DNA of 64,000 nt from Nitrosomonas sp. (GTDB lineage Bacteria > Pseudomonadota > Gammaproteobacteria > Burkholderiales > Nitrosomonadaceae): contig JADJBK010000006.1 in assembly GCA_016703745.1 (NCBI GenBank), forward strand, positions 992,001-1,056,000. Direction: 5' to 3'. The notes under the pieces were generated by a model. It saw only the letters and a list, made by a program, of their open reading frames with translations, did not search any database and was not told the origin of the DNA. The position numbers were made by a program, and so were the translations under genes. Numbering within the stretch: the stretch's first letter is position 1; every line of letters begins with the position of its first letter. Below are positions 35,795 through 45,822 of this stretch, piece after piece.

Positions 35795-35922
35795 GGCAGT
35801 TTCTCAAAAAAAGAGGAGCGGACCGGCAAATTTTACCTGAATCCTTGTTACCATTACCCCCCTCTCTCTATTTACGCTCTGAGTGACATCAGTTTGCCAT
35901 TCACAATTAAGGATAATTCACC

Positions 35923-37029
35923 ATGAAAACACGCGCCGCAGTCGCCTGGCAAGCGGGTCAGCCACTGACGATCGAAGAAGTTGATCTCGCCGGACCTGAA
36001 GCAGGCGAGGTGCTGGTTGAAATCAAGGCGACCGGTATTTGCCATACCGATTATTACACCTTGTCCGGGGCGGATCCCGAGGGATTGTTTCCCGCTATTC
36101 TCGGTCATGAAGGTGCGGGGGTCGTGGTTGAAACGGGCGCCAATGTCCGATCACTCAAAGCGGGCGATCATGTTATTCCGCTGTATACGCCGGAATGCCG
36201 GGAATGCAAGTTCTGCCTGTCGCGCAAAACCAACTTGTGCCAGGCGATACGCGCCACTCAGGGACGCGGGTTGATGCCGGACAGTACATCGCGTTTTTCG
36301 CTGCATGGCAAACCCATCCTGCATTACATGGGAACATCGACGTTTTCCAATTTTATTGTCGTTCCTGAAATCGCTCTTGCCAAAATTCGTAACGATGCGC
36401 CGTTTGACAAGGTTTGCTATATCGGCTGCGGGGTAACTACCGGTATCGGTGCGGTGGTTTTCACAGCCAAGGTGGAGGCTGGCGCGAATGTGGCTGTTTT
36501 TGGATTGGGCGGTATCGGCCTGAATGTCATCCAGGGTGCGCGCATGGTTGGCGCAGACCGCATCATCGGGATTGATATCAATCCAGAACGTGAGCAACTG
36601 GCGCGGGAATTTGGTATGACCGATTTTCTCAATCCCCATGAGGGGGTGGATATTGTTGACGCTATCGTACAAATAACGGGGGGTGGAGTCGATTACAGTT
36701 TCGAATGTATTGGTCGTACCGATGTCATGCGGCAGGCGCTGGAATGTACCCATAAGGGCTGGGGGCGCAGCATCATCATCGGTGTTGCCGCAGCAGGTGC
36801 GGAAATCAGCACACGCCCGTTCCAGCTGGTGACCGGCAGAAAATGGGAAGGTTCGGCCTTTGGCGGCGCCAGGGGACGCTCGGATGTTCCCAGGATTGTA
36901 GACTGGTACATGCAGGGCAAGATTAAAATCGACCCTCTGATTACGCATACGCTGAAACTGGAAGATATCAATGAAGGTTTCCAGCTGATGAAAACTGGCC
37001 AATCGATCCGTTCCGTTATTGTTTACTGA
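35923..37029 (+). CDS. frmA: S-(hydroxymethyl)glutathione dehydrogenase (class III ADH)
   Basis: Oxidises the glutathione-formaldehyde adduct with NAD, also active on nitrosoglutathione. The 368-residue chain has catalytic zinc ligands in TGICHTDYYTLSG and GHEGAG, the structural zinc quartet CRECKFCLSRKTNLC, and the Rossmann motif VFGLGGIGLNVIQGA. An AAGGA ribosome-binding site lies before the ATG. It forms a two-gene operon with fghA, 15 bp downstream. No frmR repressor is seen. Confidence 0.97.
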   Translation: MKTRAAVAWQAGQPLTIEEVDLAGPEAGEVLVEIKATGICHTDYYTLSGADPEGLFPAILGHEGAGVVVETGANVRSLKAGDHVIPLYTPECRECKFCLSRKTNLCQAIRATQGRGLMPDSTSRFSLHGKPILHYMGTSTFSNFIVVPEIALAKIRNDAPFDKVCYIGCGVTTGIGAVVFTAKVEAGANVAVFGLGGIGLNVIQGARMVGADRIIGIDINPEREQLAREFGMTDFLNPHEGVDIVDAIVQITGGGVDYSFECIGRTDVMRQALECTHKGWGRSIIIGVAAAGAEISTRPFQLVTGRKWEGSAFGGARGRSDVPRIVDWYMQGKIKIDPLITHTLKLEDINEGFQLMKTGQSIRSVIVY

Positions 37030-37044
37030 TTACGGAGAAGATAC

Positions 37045-37890
37045 ATGCCCAGCAAACTAAAAGTCAGAAGCCAGCATCTCTGTTTCGGCGGAATACAGGG
37101 TTTCTACGAGCATCATTCGCAGATCATCGATTTGCCGATGCGCTTTTCAGTATATGAACCCCCGCAAACTCAGCATTCCAGGCGACCAGTATTGTTTTTT
37201 CTCGCCGGACTCACCTGTACCGAGGAAACATTCATGATCAAGGCTGGCGCACAGCGTTATGCTGCCGAACGGGGAATATTACTGGTCAGCCCGGACACCA
37301 GCCCGCGTCATACCGGTATAGCTGGAGAAGCAGAAGACTGGGAAGTGGGAACCGGAGCCAGTTTTTATCTTGACGCCATCGAAGCGCCCTGGTCACGATA
37401 TTTCCGTATGGAAAGCTATCTGACTCAGGAGCTGCTGGAGATCATTGTCCAAAAGTTTCCAGCTGACCCCGAGCGGATCGGCATTTCTGGCCATTCGATG
37501 GGCGGGCATGGTGCACTCACGCTGGCCATGCGTCACCCACAAATCTTTCGCTCGGTTTCCGCTTTCGCACCAGTCGCCGCACCCGTCAACTGCCTGTGGG
37601 GACAGAAGGCTTTCAGCCGTTATCTGGGAGAATCCACTGAATTATGGAAGAAACACGATAGTACCGAATTGATTGAATCTGGTCACCACTTGCCTGCTCC
37701 CCTGATCGATCAGGGTATGAATGATCCGTTTCTGACCGAACAGCTCCATCCGGATTATTTCGAAACTGCCTGCCAAAAAATGAACCAGCCATTGACACTG
37801 CGTCGCCACCCAGGTTATGACCACAGCTACTATTTTATCCACACGTTTATTGAGGATCATATACGCCATCACCTGGAAACACGGATCTAA
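37045..37890 (+). CDS. fghA: S-formylglutathione hydrolase
   Basis: Hydrolyses S-formylglutathione to formate and glutathione, completing glutathione-dependent formaldehyde removal. Esterase-D alpha/beta hydrolase of 281 residues, with the nucleophile in GISGHSMGGHGAL (serine about residue 149), an FAPVAAPVNCLWGQKAF segment and the catalytic histidine in GYDHSYYFI. An ACGGAGAAG ribosome-binding site precedes the ATG. Confidence 0.96.
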   Translation: MPSKLKVRSQHLCFGGIQGFYEHHSQIIDLPMRFSVYEPPQTQHSRRPVLFFLAGLTCTEETFMIKAGAQRYAAERGILLVSPDTSPRHTGIAGEAEDWEVGTGASFYLDAIEAPWSRYFRMESYLTQELLEIIVQKFPADPERIGISGHSMGGHGALTLAMRHPQIFRSVSAFAPVAAPVNCLWGQKAFSRYLGESTELWKKHDSTELIESGHHLPAPLIDQGMNDPFLTEQLHPDYFETACQKMNQPLTLRRHPGYDHSYYFIHTFIEDHIRHHLETRI

Positions 37891-37925
37891 CACAATCTGC
37901 ACCTGCTCCCATCCCTGAACTACTG

Positions 37926-37999
37926 TGGTGCCCTCGCCGTGAATCGAACACGGGACTGATCATTACGAGTGATCTGTTATACCACTTAACTATGAGGGC
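37926..37999 (-). tRNA. tRNA-Thr (CGT)
   Basis: Cloverleaf of 74 nt on the minus strand. The acceptor GCCCTC pairs with GAGGGC, position 7 opposing 66 is an A-C mismatch, the discriminator is A and CCA is encoded. The D-arm is GTTAAGTGGTATAAC, the anticodon stem GATCA/TGATC with loop CTCGTAA (anticodon at 37965-37967), a 4-nt variable loop AGTC, and the T-arm CCGTG-TTCGATT-CACGG. The mismatch and short variable loop are slightly unusual, but all helices form. No strong promoter was recognised. Confidence 0.88.
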
Positions 38000-38530
38000 A
38001 GATTCAGGCTGAGAACCCGGAACCGGTTTAAATTGCGGCTGTTGTACTGCCTCGCCGTGCTTAGCTTCTGCTTCTGTCACCAATGCGCGGTTGTTCCGAT
38101 TACCCAGCAGCTACGCTGTCAACCAGATTATTGCAGCACACAATTTGCAGCCCCGGATTATAGCGTAACTTTGTAGTTTTTCACCGAAAAGCGCTTGAAA
38201 TATTAACAATTAATCTATTATTCAATGTGCTATCAACATAACGCAGCAAATTTTATGCGAAGATTAATAATGAGTCTGGCCCATGCTCAGCAACAAACGC
38301 ATAGCCTATCTTTGCAGGCAATGCCTAATAAAGGGCATCTCTAAAAATAAAATTGGCTTAGCATTAGCCATCATTTTGCCGTCAATCTGGTATCTTGAAA
38401 TTCATGCACAAACCATTACACACTCGACTTAATTAACCGGATCGGCAAAATTCCAGCCTCTACTGGTTGCAGGATTCTCTCGACTGGTATTATCACTGCC
38501 TGGCAAACATATATTTAATGATATTAAAAA
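38000..38530. other. Intergenic region between tRNA-Thr and a methyltransferase
   Basis: No gene recognised. The part near 38000-38160 contains only an open minus-strand frame that overlaps the tRNA and is therefore spurious. At about 38333-38350 the sequence GGGCATCTCTAAAAATA resembles the terminus of some IS5-group elements, with no transposase beside it. The right part is AT-rich and may hold the promoter of the methyltransferase gene. Confidence 0.4.
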
Positions 38531-39289
38531 ATGGTTAATCCCTCCTCCAGATCACCATTCGAAGAATCCTGGCGTAAACGATTCGAGAAATTCGCTGCCA
38601 AATCAGACGATGATGCAGGCGTAGCCGGCTGGTCGCCGACAGGGCTGGAGACCAGGCTGCGGTGTTTCGTGCGCTTATGGAAGCAAAATTCAGATGACAA
38701 AAACAGATTATGGCTTGATGCAGGCTGTGGTGCAGGCACTTATGCCAGATATTTGACTGATCAGGGAATGGAGGTGATCGGAATGGATTATTCCTTGCCG
38801 GCATTACAAAAAGCCAGTGCGAAAAATGCTGGTGATACGATCCACTGGTGCGCAGCTGATGTCACCAAATTACCGGTTAAATCAGAAAAATTTGACGGCG
38901 CACTGTGCTTTGGCGTAACCCAGGCGCTTAGTCAATCCAACGATGCGATTGCGCAGCTGGTCGCTTGCGTCAAACCCGGGGGAGAAATCTGGATTGATGC
39001 GTTAAATGGCAAATGCCTTCCTCACGCCTGGGAGCGTTTTGTTCTCTGGCTTGGCAAGCGTCCTCATCATCTACGTTACGAATCATCCGGCAATCTTAAA
39101 CAGATTATGCAAACCTGTCAGCTCACGGATATCACCTTGTTCTGGCTGCCCATGCTACCTGCCCGCTGGGGCCGATATCAATATCTACTTGAGACAACAG
39201 GAAGCAGATGGATTTTCCAACATATCCCTGTAGTCGGGGTATTGTTTAGCCATGCCCTGATACTTCGCGCCCGGCGCAGTCAGGCATAA
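38531..39289 (+). CDS. Class I SAM-dependent methyltransferase
   Basis: A 252-residue Rossmann methyltransferase. Motif I is LWLDAGCGAGTYARYL (about residues 60-75), then VIGMDYSLPALQKA and the post-motif CAADVTKLPVKSEKFDGALCFGV with a cysteine in the usual substrate region. The C-terminal third is hydrophobic (HIPVVGVLFSHALILRARR). Substrate unknown. The polysaccharide deacetylase 30 bp downstream suggests a shared role in envelope or lipid-carrier modification. Confidence 0.85.
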   Translation: MVNPSSRSPFEESWRKRFEKFAAKSDDDAGVAGWSPTGLETRLRCFVRLWKQNSDDKNRLWLDAGCGAGTYARYLTDQGMEVIGMDYSLPALQKASAKNAGDTIHWCAADVTKLPVKSEKFDGALCFGVTQALSQSNDAIAQLVACVKPGGEIWIDALNGKCLPHAWERFVLWLGKRPHHLRYESSGNLKQIMQTCQLTDITLFWLPMLPARWGRYQYLLETTGSRWIFQHIPVVGVLFSHALILRARRSQA

Positions 39290-39319
39290 TTTGCCACCGC
39301 TCCCCTTTCTCCTGACTTC

Positions 39320-40273
39320 ATGAAAACTATCGCCTCGTTCTGTTTGCCAGCTGGCAAGCGCGCAAAACTTTCCATCGTTATTTACCATCGGGTACTGCCT
39401 GAGGCAGATCATTTCCTGGGTGACGGGAGTAACATTAACAGCTTTAACCGGCAGTTATGCTACTTAACCCGCAACTTCAACGTGCTTTCGCTTTCCGAAG
39501 CTGTTGAACATTTACGCGCAGCCACCCTGCCCGCGCGCGCCGTCTGCATCACCTTTGACGATGGCTACGCGGATAATGCAGACATCGCACTGCCTATACT
39601 GGAAAAACATGGTGTAGCCGCCACGTTCTTTGTCGCCACCGGTTTTCTTAATGGCGGCAGGATGTGGAACGATACGGTGATTGAATCTTTTCGCCGCGCC
39701 CAGGGAAACACCATTGATTTGCGGGAAATCGGACTGGAATGCTATACCGTCGCCACCCTTGAGCAGCGTCGTGAGGCGCTTTTCAGCGTAATTGACAAAC
39801 TCAAGTATCTGGAACCCGTCATCCGGCAGTCACAGGTAGACAAGCTGGCACAGATCATTGCAGCAAAGTTGCCGGATGACCTCATGATGACAAGTGATCA
39901 GGTTAAATTATTGCACGATCATGGCATGGAGATCGGAGGCCACACCGTCAACCACCCGATTCTTGCTTCGACAGATGAAACCACTGCCCGCACGGAAATT
40001 GCTCAAGGGAAAGCGCATCTGGAAACGATTACGGGTGCGCCTGTACGTTTCTTTGCGTACCCCAATGGCAAACCGGGCAGAGATTACCTGCCGATACATG
40101 TGGATATAATCCGTCAGCTGGGTTTTGAAGCGGCCGTCTCCACCGCGTGGGGAGCGGCATGTCACGATGATGACCTGTTTCAACTACCGCGTTTTACCCC
40201 CTGGGACCGAAAAGAATGGGCGTACGTGTTACGCATGGTGCGTAATCGTTATCAGCAGATTCAAACCGCATAG
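39320..40273 (+). CDS. Polysaccharide deacetylase (NodB-type) family protein
   Basis: Carbohydrate esterase 4 fold of 317 residues. The first catalytic segment is CITFDDGYADN (the two adjacent aspartates) and the metal-binding histidines lie in GMEIGGHTVNHPIL; RFFAYPNGKPGRDY is the third motif. No signal peptide is clear, so a cytoplasmic or membrane-peripheral role in exopolysaccharide or glycan assembly is likely. It follows the methyltransferase in a probable two-gene operon and converges with hrpA. Confidence 0.87.
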   Translation: MKTIASFCLPAGKRAKLSIVIYHRVLPEADHFLGDGSNINSFNRQLCYLTRNFNVLSLSEAVEHLRAATLPARAVCITFDDGYADNADIALPILEKHGVAATFFVATGFLNGGRMWNDTVIESFRRAQGNTIDLREIGLECYTVATLEQRREALFSVIDKLKYLEPVIRQSQVDKLAQIIAAKLPDDLMMTSDQVKLLHDHGMEIGGHTVNHPILASTDETTARTEIAQGKAHLETITGAPVRFFAYPNGKPGRDYLPIHVDIIRQLGFEAAVSTAWGAACHDDDLFQLPRFTPWDRKEWAYVLRMVRNRYQQIQTA

Positions 40274-40287
40274 CGCTCACGGTTTAT

Positions 40288-43200
40288 TTATACCTGCACC
40301 ATTTCCCACAATTTTTGTAACCGCTTAACCGAAACCGGTGCGGGTGTTTTTAATTCCTGCGCAAACAGGGAAACGCGCAGTTCTTCAATTTGCCAGCGAA
40401 ATTTTTCCAGATTGGGATTAAGGGCACCGGTTTTAGGGTGTTTCTGCAAATACTGGCTATATTGTTGCCACAATCCGTTGACGATCGCCTCGTTCTCCTG
40501 GTCTCTCACAGGATTTTTAAGGTATTTGTCGATGCGAATTCCCATTGCTTTCAGATAACGGGGATAGTGTTGCAGGTAGTGCCAGGGGGTTTTACTTACG
40601 AACCCTGGATAGATAAGCTGCCGCAGCTGCGCGAGCAGGTTCTCCTGAAAAACGGCATCCGCCGTGGAAAGATTTTTTTTGCAGGCTTGATAAGTGGCGG
40701 CAATGACATCCAACAATTCCAGGAATTCATTGAAGACGTTTCCCAGCCTTGATCTTGCCCGCTCCACCTGCATCAAAAAATCTTCCCGGGTGTAGGGCAA
40801 GCTGTCTTCTCCCAGCAATGCGCGTGTTAATACGGCATCCAGTATGTCCTGCCGCAGGGTTTCCCTCGTTACCAGACTGCCGAGTTGCAGCAATAAGGTT
40901 TGCTGTCTGGCTGTGAACTGTTTCTCCAGCAACTTAACCCGTTCCTGCAGCGTCATCTGCAATAACCGGAATACGCCTGCCCGCATGCTGCCCTGGGCTG
41001 CTTCCCGTGTATCGAATAATCGGATGGCAACCTGCTGCTGTTGGTCGAGCAATGCCGGATAAGCGGTGACTGATACCCCATCACGCTCGAAGTTAACCGT
41101 GACGGGTAATGATTCAAAATCCCATTTAGTGATGCCATCCCGCTCAATCTGATTTTCCCCTGCCCTCGCGGCCTGTGTGAAGACTTGCTGCGCGGTTTGT
41201 CCAAACTGATCCTGCAATCTACCCAGGTCTTTTCCGGCAGCCAATTCATTCCCGGCGTCATCAACCACACTGAAAGTCATCTGCAGGTGTGCCGGCAGGG
41301 GTTTGTTTTCCCAGGTATCCCGTGAAAGCCGGATGGATGTTTTGACTTGAACAAAATCAACGAGGCTTGCTGCCAGGGCAATTTTAGTATGGCGTTTGTC
41401 ACTTACCAGCAAAAATTGTGTCACAAAATCCGGCAATGGAATCACGTGACGACGAACCGCTTTTGGCAGCAATTTAAGATACCAGGTAATTTTTTCACGA
41501 ATCATGCCCGGCACCAGCCAGTCAAATTGATCACCAGAAAATGTATTCAACAAGGCGAGCGGAATGCTTACCGTGATGCCATCGAGGGGATGCCCTGGGT
41601 CAAACCGGTAACGCAGGGGCAATTCATGCGATTCGATTAGCAGCGACTCGGGAAATTGCACTTCCGTTTCGGTATCCATTGCTGCGCGCATCAGTATTTC
41701 ACGGGTAAGCAGTAATAATGAAGGCGAAACTTTTTCGGCCTGTTTGTACCATTTATCAAACAACTGCCCACTATAAATTCCGGCCGGAATTCGCTCTGCA
41801 TAGAAATCAGCGATCTGAGCCTCATCGACCAATATATCCTGCCGCCGGGCTTTACTTTCCAGACGCTTGATTTCCTCGATCAATTCCTGATTGTGCTGCA
41901 GAAATGGCGCATACCCATTGAATTCCCCTGCCACCAATGCTTCACGGATAAAGATTTCCCGGGCGTGTTCGGGATCGATTGCGCCATAGGCGACGCGGCG
42001 TTGTGTCACGATGGTAAGACCATAAAGTGAAACACGCTCGAACACCATGACCTGCGCGCGCTTTTTCTCCCAGTGGGGATCAAAGTGATGTTTTTTACAC
42101 AATAGCCCCGCAATTCTCTCCAGCCACGAGGGGTCGATCGTGGCGACGCAGCGTGCATACAGCCGTGTGGTTTCAGTCAACTCGGCGGCGACAACCCACT
42201 TGGCCTTGTTTTTACGGAGAACAGAACCTGGAAAAATTGAGAATCTGATACTGCGCGCACCCAAATAATCGGTGTTTGTCTCAGATTTGAACCCGATATT
42301 GCCGAGCAGCCCCGCCAGCAACGCGCGGTGTATTTCATCATAACCAGCTGGCATCTGATTTGGTCGCCACCCCATTTCACGCAATGAAGTAGCAAGTTGA
42401 CCATGAATTTCACGCCATTCGCGCATTCTTCTGTGGGAAATAAAGCTGGCCTGGCACTGCGCAATCAGTTTTTTATTGGATTTTTTGTGCTTGAGCAGCG
42501 CATCAAAGTATTCCCATAATTTCAGTAACCCCATAAAATCAGAGCGCTCATCCCGAAATGGCAAATGCGCCCGATCGGCCGCTTCCTGCTGATCAAAAGG
42601 GCGGTCGCGCGGATCCTGCACACTCAGCGCCGAAGTAATAATGAGCATTTCGCTCAAGCAGTTTTCCTGCCGGGCGGCGATGATCATACGTCCGATTTTG
42701 GGATCAAGCGGCAATCTGGCCAGTTGCTGGCCGACAGGCGTCAGCTTTTTGTCCTTATCAATTGCGCCCAGCTCAGCCAATAACTGATAGCCATCGGCAA
42801 TCATGCGCGGTGCCGGGGGCTGAATAAACGGAAAGCTCTCCACATCACCAATTTTCAGAGATTGCATGCGCAAAATTACACCTGCCAGTGAAGAACGCAG
42901 AATCTCCGGATCGGTAAACGGTGGGCGAGCCGCAAACTCTTCCGCTGAATACAGGCGAAAACAGGTGCCATTCATCACCCGTCCACAGCGACCGGCACGC
43001 TGGCTGGCGGAAGCCTGCGATATTTTCTCAACCAGCAGCTGCTCAACCTTGTTGCGGTAGCTGTAACGATTGAGGCGCGCGAGTCCAGAATCAATCACAA
43101 AACGAATACCGGGTACAGTCAGCGATGTCTCGGCCACATTGGTGGCAAGCACAACCCGCCGCTGTCCACCGGTTGAAAAAATTCGTACCTGCTCACCGTG

Positions 43201-44019
43201 GGAAAGCCGGGAGAAAAGCGGCAGTATTTCAATGCCGTGGCGGATACCTGATGAACCAAAATGGTGCTTGCGCAGACACTCGGCAGTGTCACGAATTTCC
43301 CGCTCGCCAGGCAGAAAAACAAGAATATCTCCCTCCCCCATTCTGCAGGCTTCATCGACTCCATCCCGTATTGCCTCCGGTAAATCGCGCTCATCCTCAG
43401 GTACGATATTGAACGGGCGATAAACGATTTCCACCGGGTAAAGCCTGCCGGAAACTTCGATGACCGGCGCCTGATGAAAGTGTTCGGAAAAACGTTGCGC
43501 ATCAATGGTTGCCGAAGTAATGATCACTTTCATATCCGGACGCTGCGGCAGCAATTGCCGCAGATAGCCCAGCAGAAAATCAATATTAAGGCTGCGCTCA
43601 TGCGCCTCATCGATGATGAGGGTATCGTAGGCCCGCAGCGTGGGATCCTGCTGCGTTTCTGCCAGCAGGATGCCATCGGTCATCAGTTTGATACGGGTCT
43701 GCGGGCTGGTCTGATCGGAAAAACGGACTTTGTAACCCACCAGTGTGCCCAATGGACTATTCAGCTCGGAAGCAATACGGGCAGCCACGGTTCTGGCGGC
43801 AATACGGCGTGGCTGGGTGTGGCCAATCAGCTTGTTCTGACCTAACCCCAGCTCCAGACAAATCTTGGGAAGCTGTGTCGTTTTTCCAGAACCGGTTTCA
43901 CCGCAAACAATGACGACCTGATGATTCCGGATCGTGCGGCTGATTTCTTCGCGCCGGGCTGCAACGGGTAATTCCGGGGGATAATGCAATGCGGGAGAGG
44001 GCTGCAGCAAAATATTCAA
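40288..44019 (-). CDS. hrpA: ATP-dependent RNA helicase HrpA
   Basis: DEAH-box helicase of 1243 residues. Walker A GETGSGKTTQ is at about 40-49, DEAHERSL follows, with the SAT motif and QRAGRCGR; then an HA2/OB region and the long DUF3418 C-terminus typical of HrpA. In E. coli HrpA acts in mRNA handling and ribosome rescue. The frame is closed upstream (TAA at 44062-44064) and the only start is TTG 44019, so the roughly 60-residue N-terminal extension of E. coli HrpA is absent. It lies 31 bp after the thioesterase gene, probably co-transcribed. Confidence 0.94.
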   Translation of the reverse strand: MNILLQPSPALHYPPELPVAARREEISRTIRNHQVVIVCGETGSGKTTQLPKICLELGLGQNKLIGHTQPRRIAARTVAARIASELNSPLGTLVGYKVRFSDQTSPQTRIKLMTDGILLAETQQDPTLRAYDTLIIDEAHERSLNIDFLLGYLRQLLPQRPDMKVIITSATIDAQRFSEHFHQAPVIEVSGRLYPVEIVYRPFNIVPEDERDLPEAIRDGVDEACRMGEGDILVFLPGEREIRDTAECLRKHHFGSSGIRHGIEILPLFSRLSHGEQVRIFSTGGQRRVVLATNVAETSLTVPGIRFVIDSGLARLNRYSYRNKVEQLLVEKISQASASQRAGRCGRVMNGTCFRLYSAEEFAARPPFTDPEILRSSLAGVILRMQSLKIGDVESFPFIQPPAPRMIADGYQLLAELGAIDKDKKLTPVGQQLARLPLDPKIGRMIIAARQENCLSEMLIITSALSVQDPRDRPFDQQEAADRAHLPFRDERSDFMGLLKLWEYFDALLKHKKSNKKLIAQCQASFISHRRMREWREIHGQLATSLREMGWRPNQMPAGYDEIHRALLAGLLGNIGFKSETNTDYLGARSIRFSIFPGSVLRKNKAKWVVAAELTETTRLYARCVATIDPSWLERIAGLLCKKHHFDPHWEKKRAQVMVFERVSLYGLTIVTQRRVAYGAIDPEHAREIFIREALVAGEFNGYAPFLQHNQELIEEIKRLESKARRQDILVDEAQIADFYAERIPAGIYSGQLFDKWYKQAEKVSPSLLLLTREILMRAAMDTETEVQFPESLLIESHELPLRYRFDPGHPLDGITVSIPLALLNTFSGDQFDWLVPGMIREKITWYLKLLPKAVRRHVIPLPDFVTQFLLVSDKRHTKIALAASLVDFVQVKTSIRLSRDTWENKPLPAHLQMTFSVVDDAGNELAAGKDLGRLQDQFGQTAQQVFTQAARAGENQIERDGITKWDFESLPVTVNFERDGVSVTAYPALLDQQQQVAIRLFDTREAAQGSMRAGVFRLLQMTLQERVKLLEKQFTARQQTLLLQLGSLVTRETLRQDILDAVLTRALLGEDSLPYTREDFLMQVERARSRLGNVFNEFLELLDVIAATYQACKKNLSTADAVFQENLLAQLRQLIYPGFVSKTPWHYLQHYPRYLKAMGIRIDKYLKNPVRDQENEAIVNGLWQQYSQYLQKHPKTGALNPNLEKFRWQIEELRVSLFAQELKTPAPVSVKRLQKLWEMVQV

Positions 44020-44050
44020 ATCCGGGTGGCCAGAAAACCTGTCGGCCCTA

Positions 44051-44533
44051 TCACTGTTTTTTTAAGTGCACTGCTTCTTTCTGAGTGCTCAGCGAGCCTT
44101 GTTCGATAATGGCTACAGTCAATCGGGACACAGCAACACGCTTGCCGGTAGCAACTTCGCTAATCTCGGTTTGCCAGACTTGAGTGCGCTTACCGACATG
44201 CATAGGTTTGCAGATTCCGATGACATTACCCTGGGTGACAGCACGAATATGATTGGCATTGATCTCAATACCGACCGCTCGATGAATCTCGGGATCAATC
44301 GTCATCCATGCAGCGACACTACCCAGTGTTTCCGACAAGACACAGCTGGCACCACCGTGCAGAATGCCAAATGGCTGCGTAGTACGATGATCAACTGGCA
44401 TATGCGCCGTTAGAAAATCCGGGCCGATTTCACTAAAGTGAATACCGATGTGCACGCCCATGTTGGCGTTGCGCAATCCTTCCAGATATTCCAGCGTGTA
44501 ATCCTTGAACCAGATGGTTTTATTCTCTGTCAT
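44051..44533 (-). CDS. Hot-dog fold acyl-CoA thioesterase (PaaI/YdiI type)
   Basis: A 160-residue single hot-dog domain with the family core HMPVDHRTTQPFGILHGGASCVLSETLGS, given here in two parts: substrate-binding Q/PFGILHGG and the catalytic helix SETLGSVAAW. Members hydrolyse aromatic or hydroxy-acyl-CoAs. As the organism uses ubiquinone, a menaquinone role is not implied. It is directly upstream of hrpA, an uninformative context. Confidence 0.85.
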   Translation of the reverse strand: MTENKTIWFKDYTLEYLEGLRNANMGVHIGIHFSEIGPDFLTAHMPVDHRTTQPFGILHGGASCVLSETLGSVAAWMTIDPEIHRAVGIEINANHIRAVTQGNVIGICKPMHVGKRTQVWQTEISEVATGKRVAVSRLTVAIIEQGSLSTQKEAVHLKKQ

Positions 44534-44566
44534 GCGTGGTCATTCCTATGTGTGTAATTGCCAGAG

Positions 44567-45676
44567 CTACGGCAGTACAACAAAATTACTGGCAGGTGCG
44601 CTATGAGTGCTACCAGAATATTGTCGGCGTTGCATCACGGCTTCGGCCAGCTGAAACAGTATTTTCTCGGTAGTATCGAAACCAATGCAACCATCGGTAA
44701 TACTCTGCCCATAGACGAGTTCCTCCAGTTTTTTACCGGCGATATCCTGTCTGCCTGACTGCAAATGACTTTCGATCATCATACCGACAATGGCTGGATT
44801 ACCCTGCCCGATCTGGCGGGCAATATCAGCGGCTACTTCTGGCTGACGCTGATAGTCCTTATAACTATTAGCGTGACTGCAATCCACCATTAAATAAGGC
44901 GGAAGATGCGCATCAGCCAAGGATTCCATCGCCATGGCCACGCTATCAGCATCATAATTGGGCGCCTGTCCCCCGCGTAAAATAATATGACAATCTTCAT
45001 TTCCCCGTGTTGCAAAAATTGCGGTGTGCCCTGCTTTGGTTACGGATAGAAAATTATGCGGATGAGATGCTGCCTGGATAGCGTCAATGGCAATATTCAA
45101 ATTACCAAAAGTACCGTTCTTGAACCCAACCGGACAGGAGACCCCGGATGCCAGCTCACGATGTCCCTGGCTTTCGGTGGTGCGTGCGCCGATTGCTGCC
45201 CAGCTGATCAAATCAGCAATATATTGTGGACTGATCAGGTCCAAAAATTCGGTGGCAGCCGGCACACCAATATTGTTCAAATCCAGCAGCAGTTTGCGGG
45301 CAAGCCGCAATCCCTTGTTGATATGAAAACTATTGTCAAGATCAGGATCATTGATCAACCCTTTCCAGCCGATGGTAGTGCGCGGTTTTTCAAAATAAAC
45401 GCGCATGATGATTTCCAGGTGATCCTTGAGTTCATGGCGCAGATGATTCAGGCGTGAGGCATATTCCAGCGCAGCATCCACATCATGGATCGAGCAGGGG
45501 CCGCAGACGACCAGCAGCCGATCATCCTTGCCATGTAAAATATGGTGGCACGCCTGTCGTGCCTGAAAAACAACTTCTGTTGCCTGTTCGCTCAATGGAT
45601 ACTCACGGTGCAATTCGACTGGCGGCGTCAATTCGTGCATACCAATGATGCGCAGATCTTCGGTCTGATATTTCAC
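44567..45676 (-). CDS. aroG: 3-deoxy-7-phosphoheptulonate synthase (class I DAHP synthase)
   Basis: Condenses phosphoenolpyruvate and erythrose 4-phosphate, opening the shikimate pathway. The 369-residue chain has VVCGPCSIHD, the MRVYFEKPRTT metal-site strand, KGLINDPDLD, ATRGNEDCHIILRGG and DCSHANSYKD, all diagnostic. Start GTG 45676, preceded by AAGGA at a good distance. Feedback type (Phe, Tyr or Trp) cannot be read directly. Confidence 0.95.
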   Translation of the reverse strand: MKYQTEDLRIIGMHELTPPVELHREYPLSEQATEVVFQARQACHHILHGKDDRLLVVCGPCSIHDVDAALEYASRLNHLRHELKDHLEIIMRVYFEKPRTTIGWKGLINDPDLDNSFHINKGLRLARKLLLDLNNIGVPAATEFLDLISPQYIADLISWAAIGARTTESQGHRELASGVSCPVGFKNGTFGNLNIAIDAIQAASHPHNFLSVTKAGHTAIFATRGNEDCHIILRGGQAPNYDADSVAMAMESLADAHLPPYLMVDCSHANSYKDYQRQPEVAADIARQIGQGNPAIVGMMIESHLQSGRQDIAGKKLEELVYGQSITDGCIGFDTTEKILFQLAEAVMQRRQYSGSTHSAPASNFVVLP

Positions 45677-45822
45677 GGCAATTCCTTGATTTTTTGATTA
45701 CCTGCAGTTTTTAAAAACAGCAGGCGTGACTACAATTGAAGCTTGTCGTTGATCGTTTGGTAAGGTTTGATTTTACCGTTATCTTTCCACTTCAGGCAGT
45801 CCTAACGGACAATAATTCCCGA

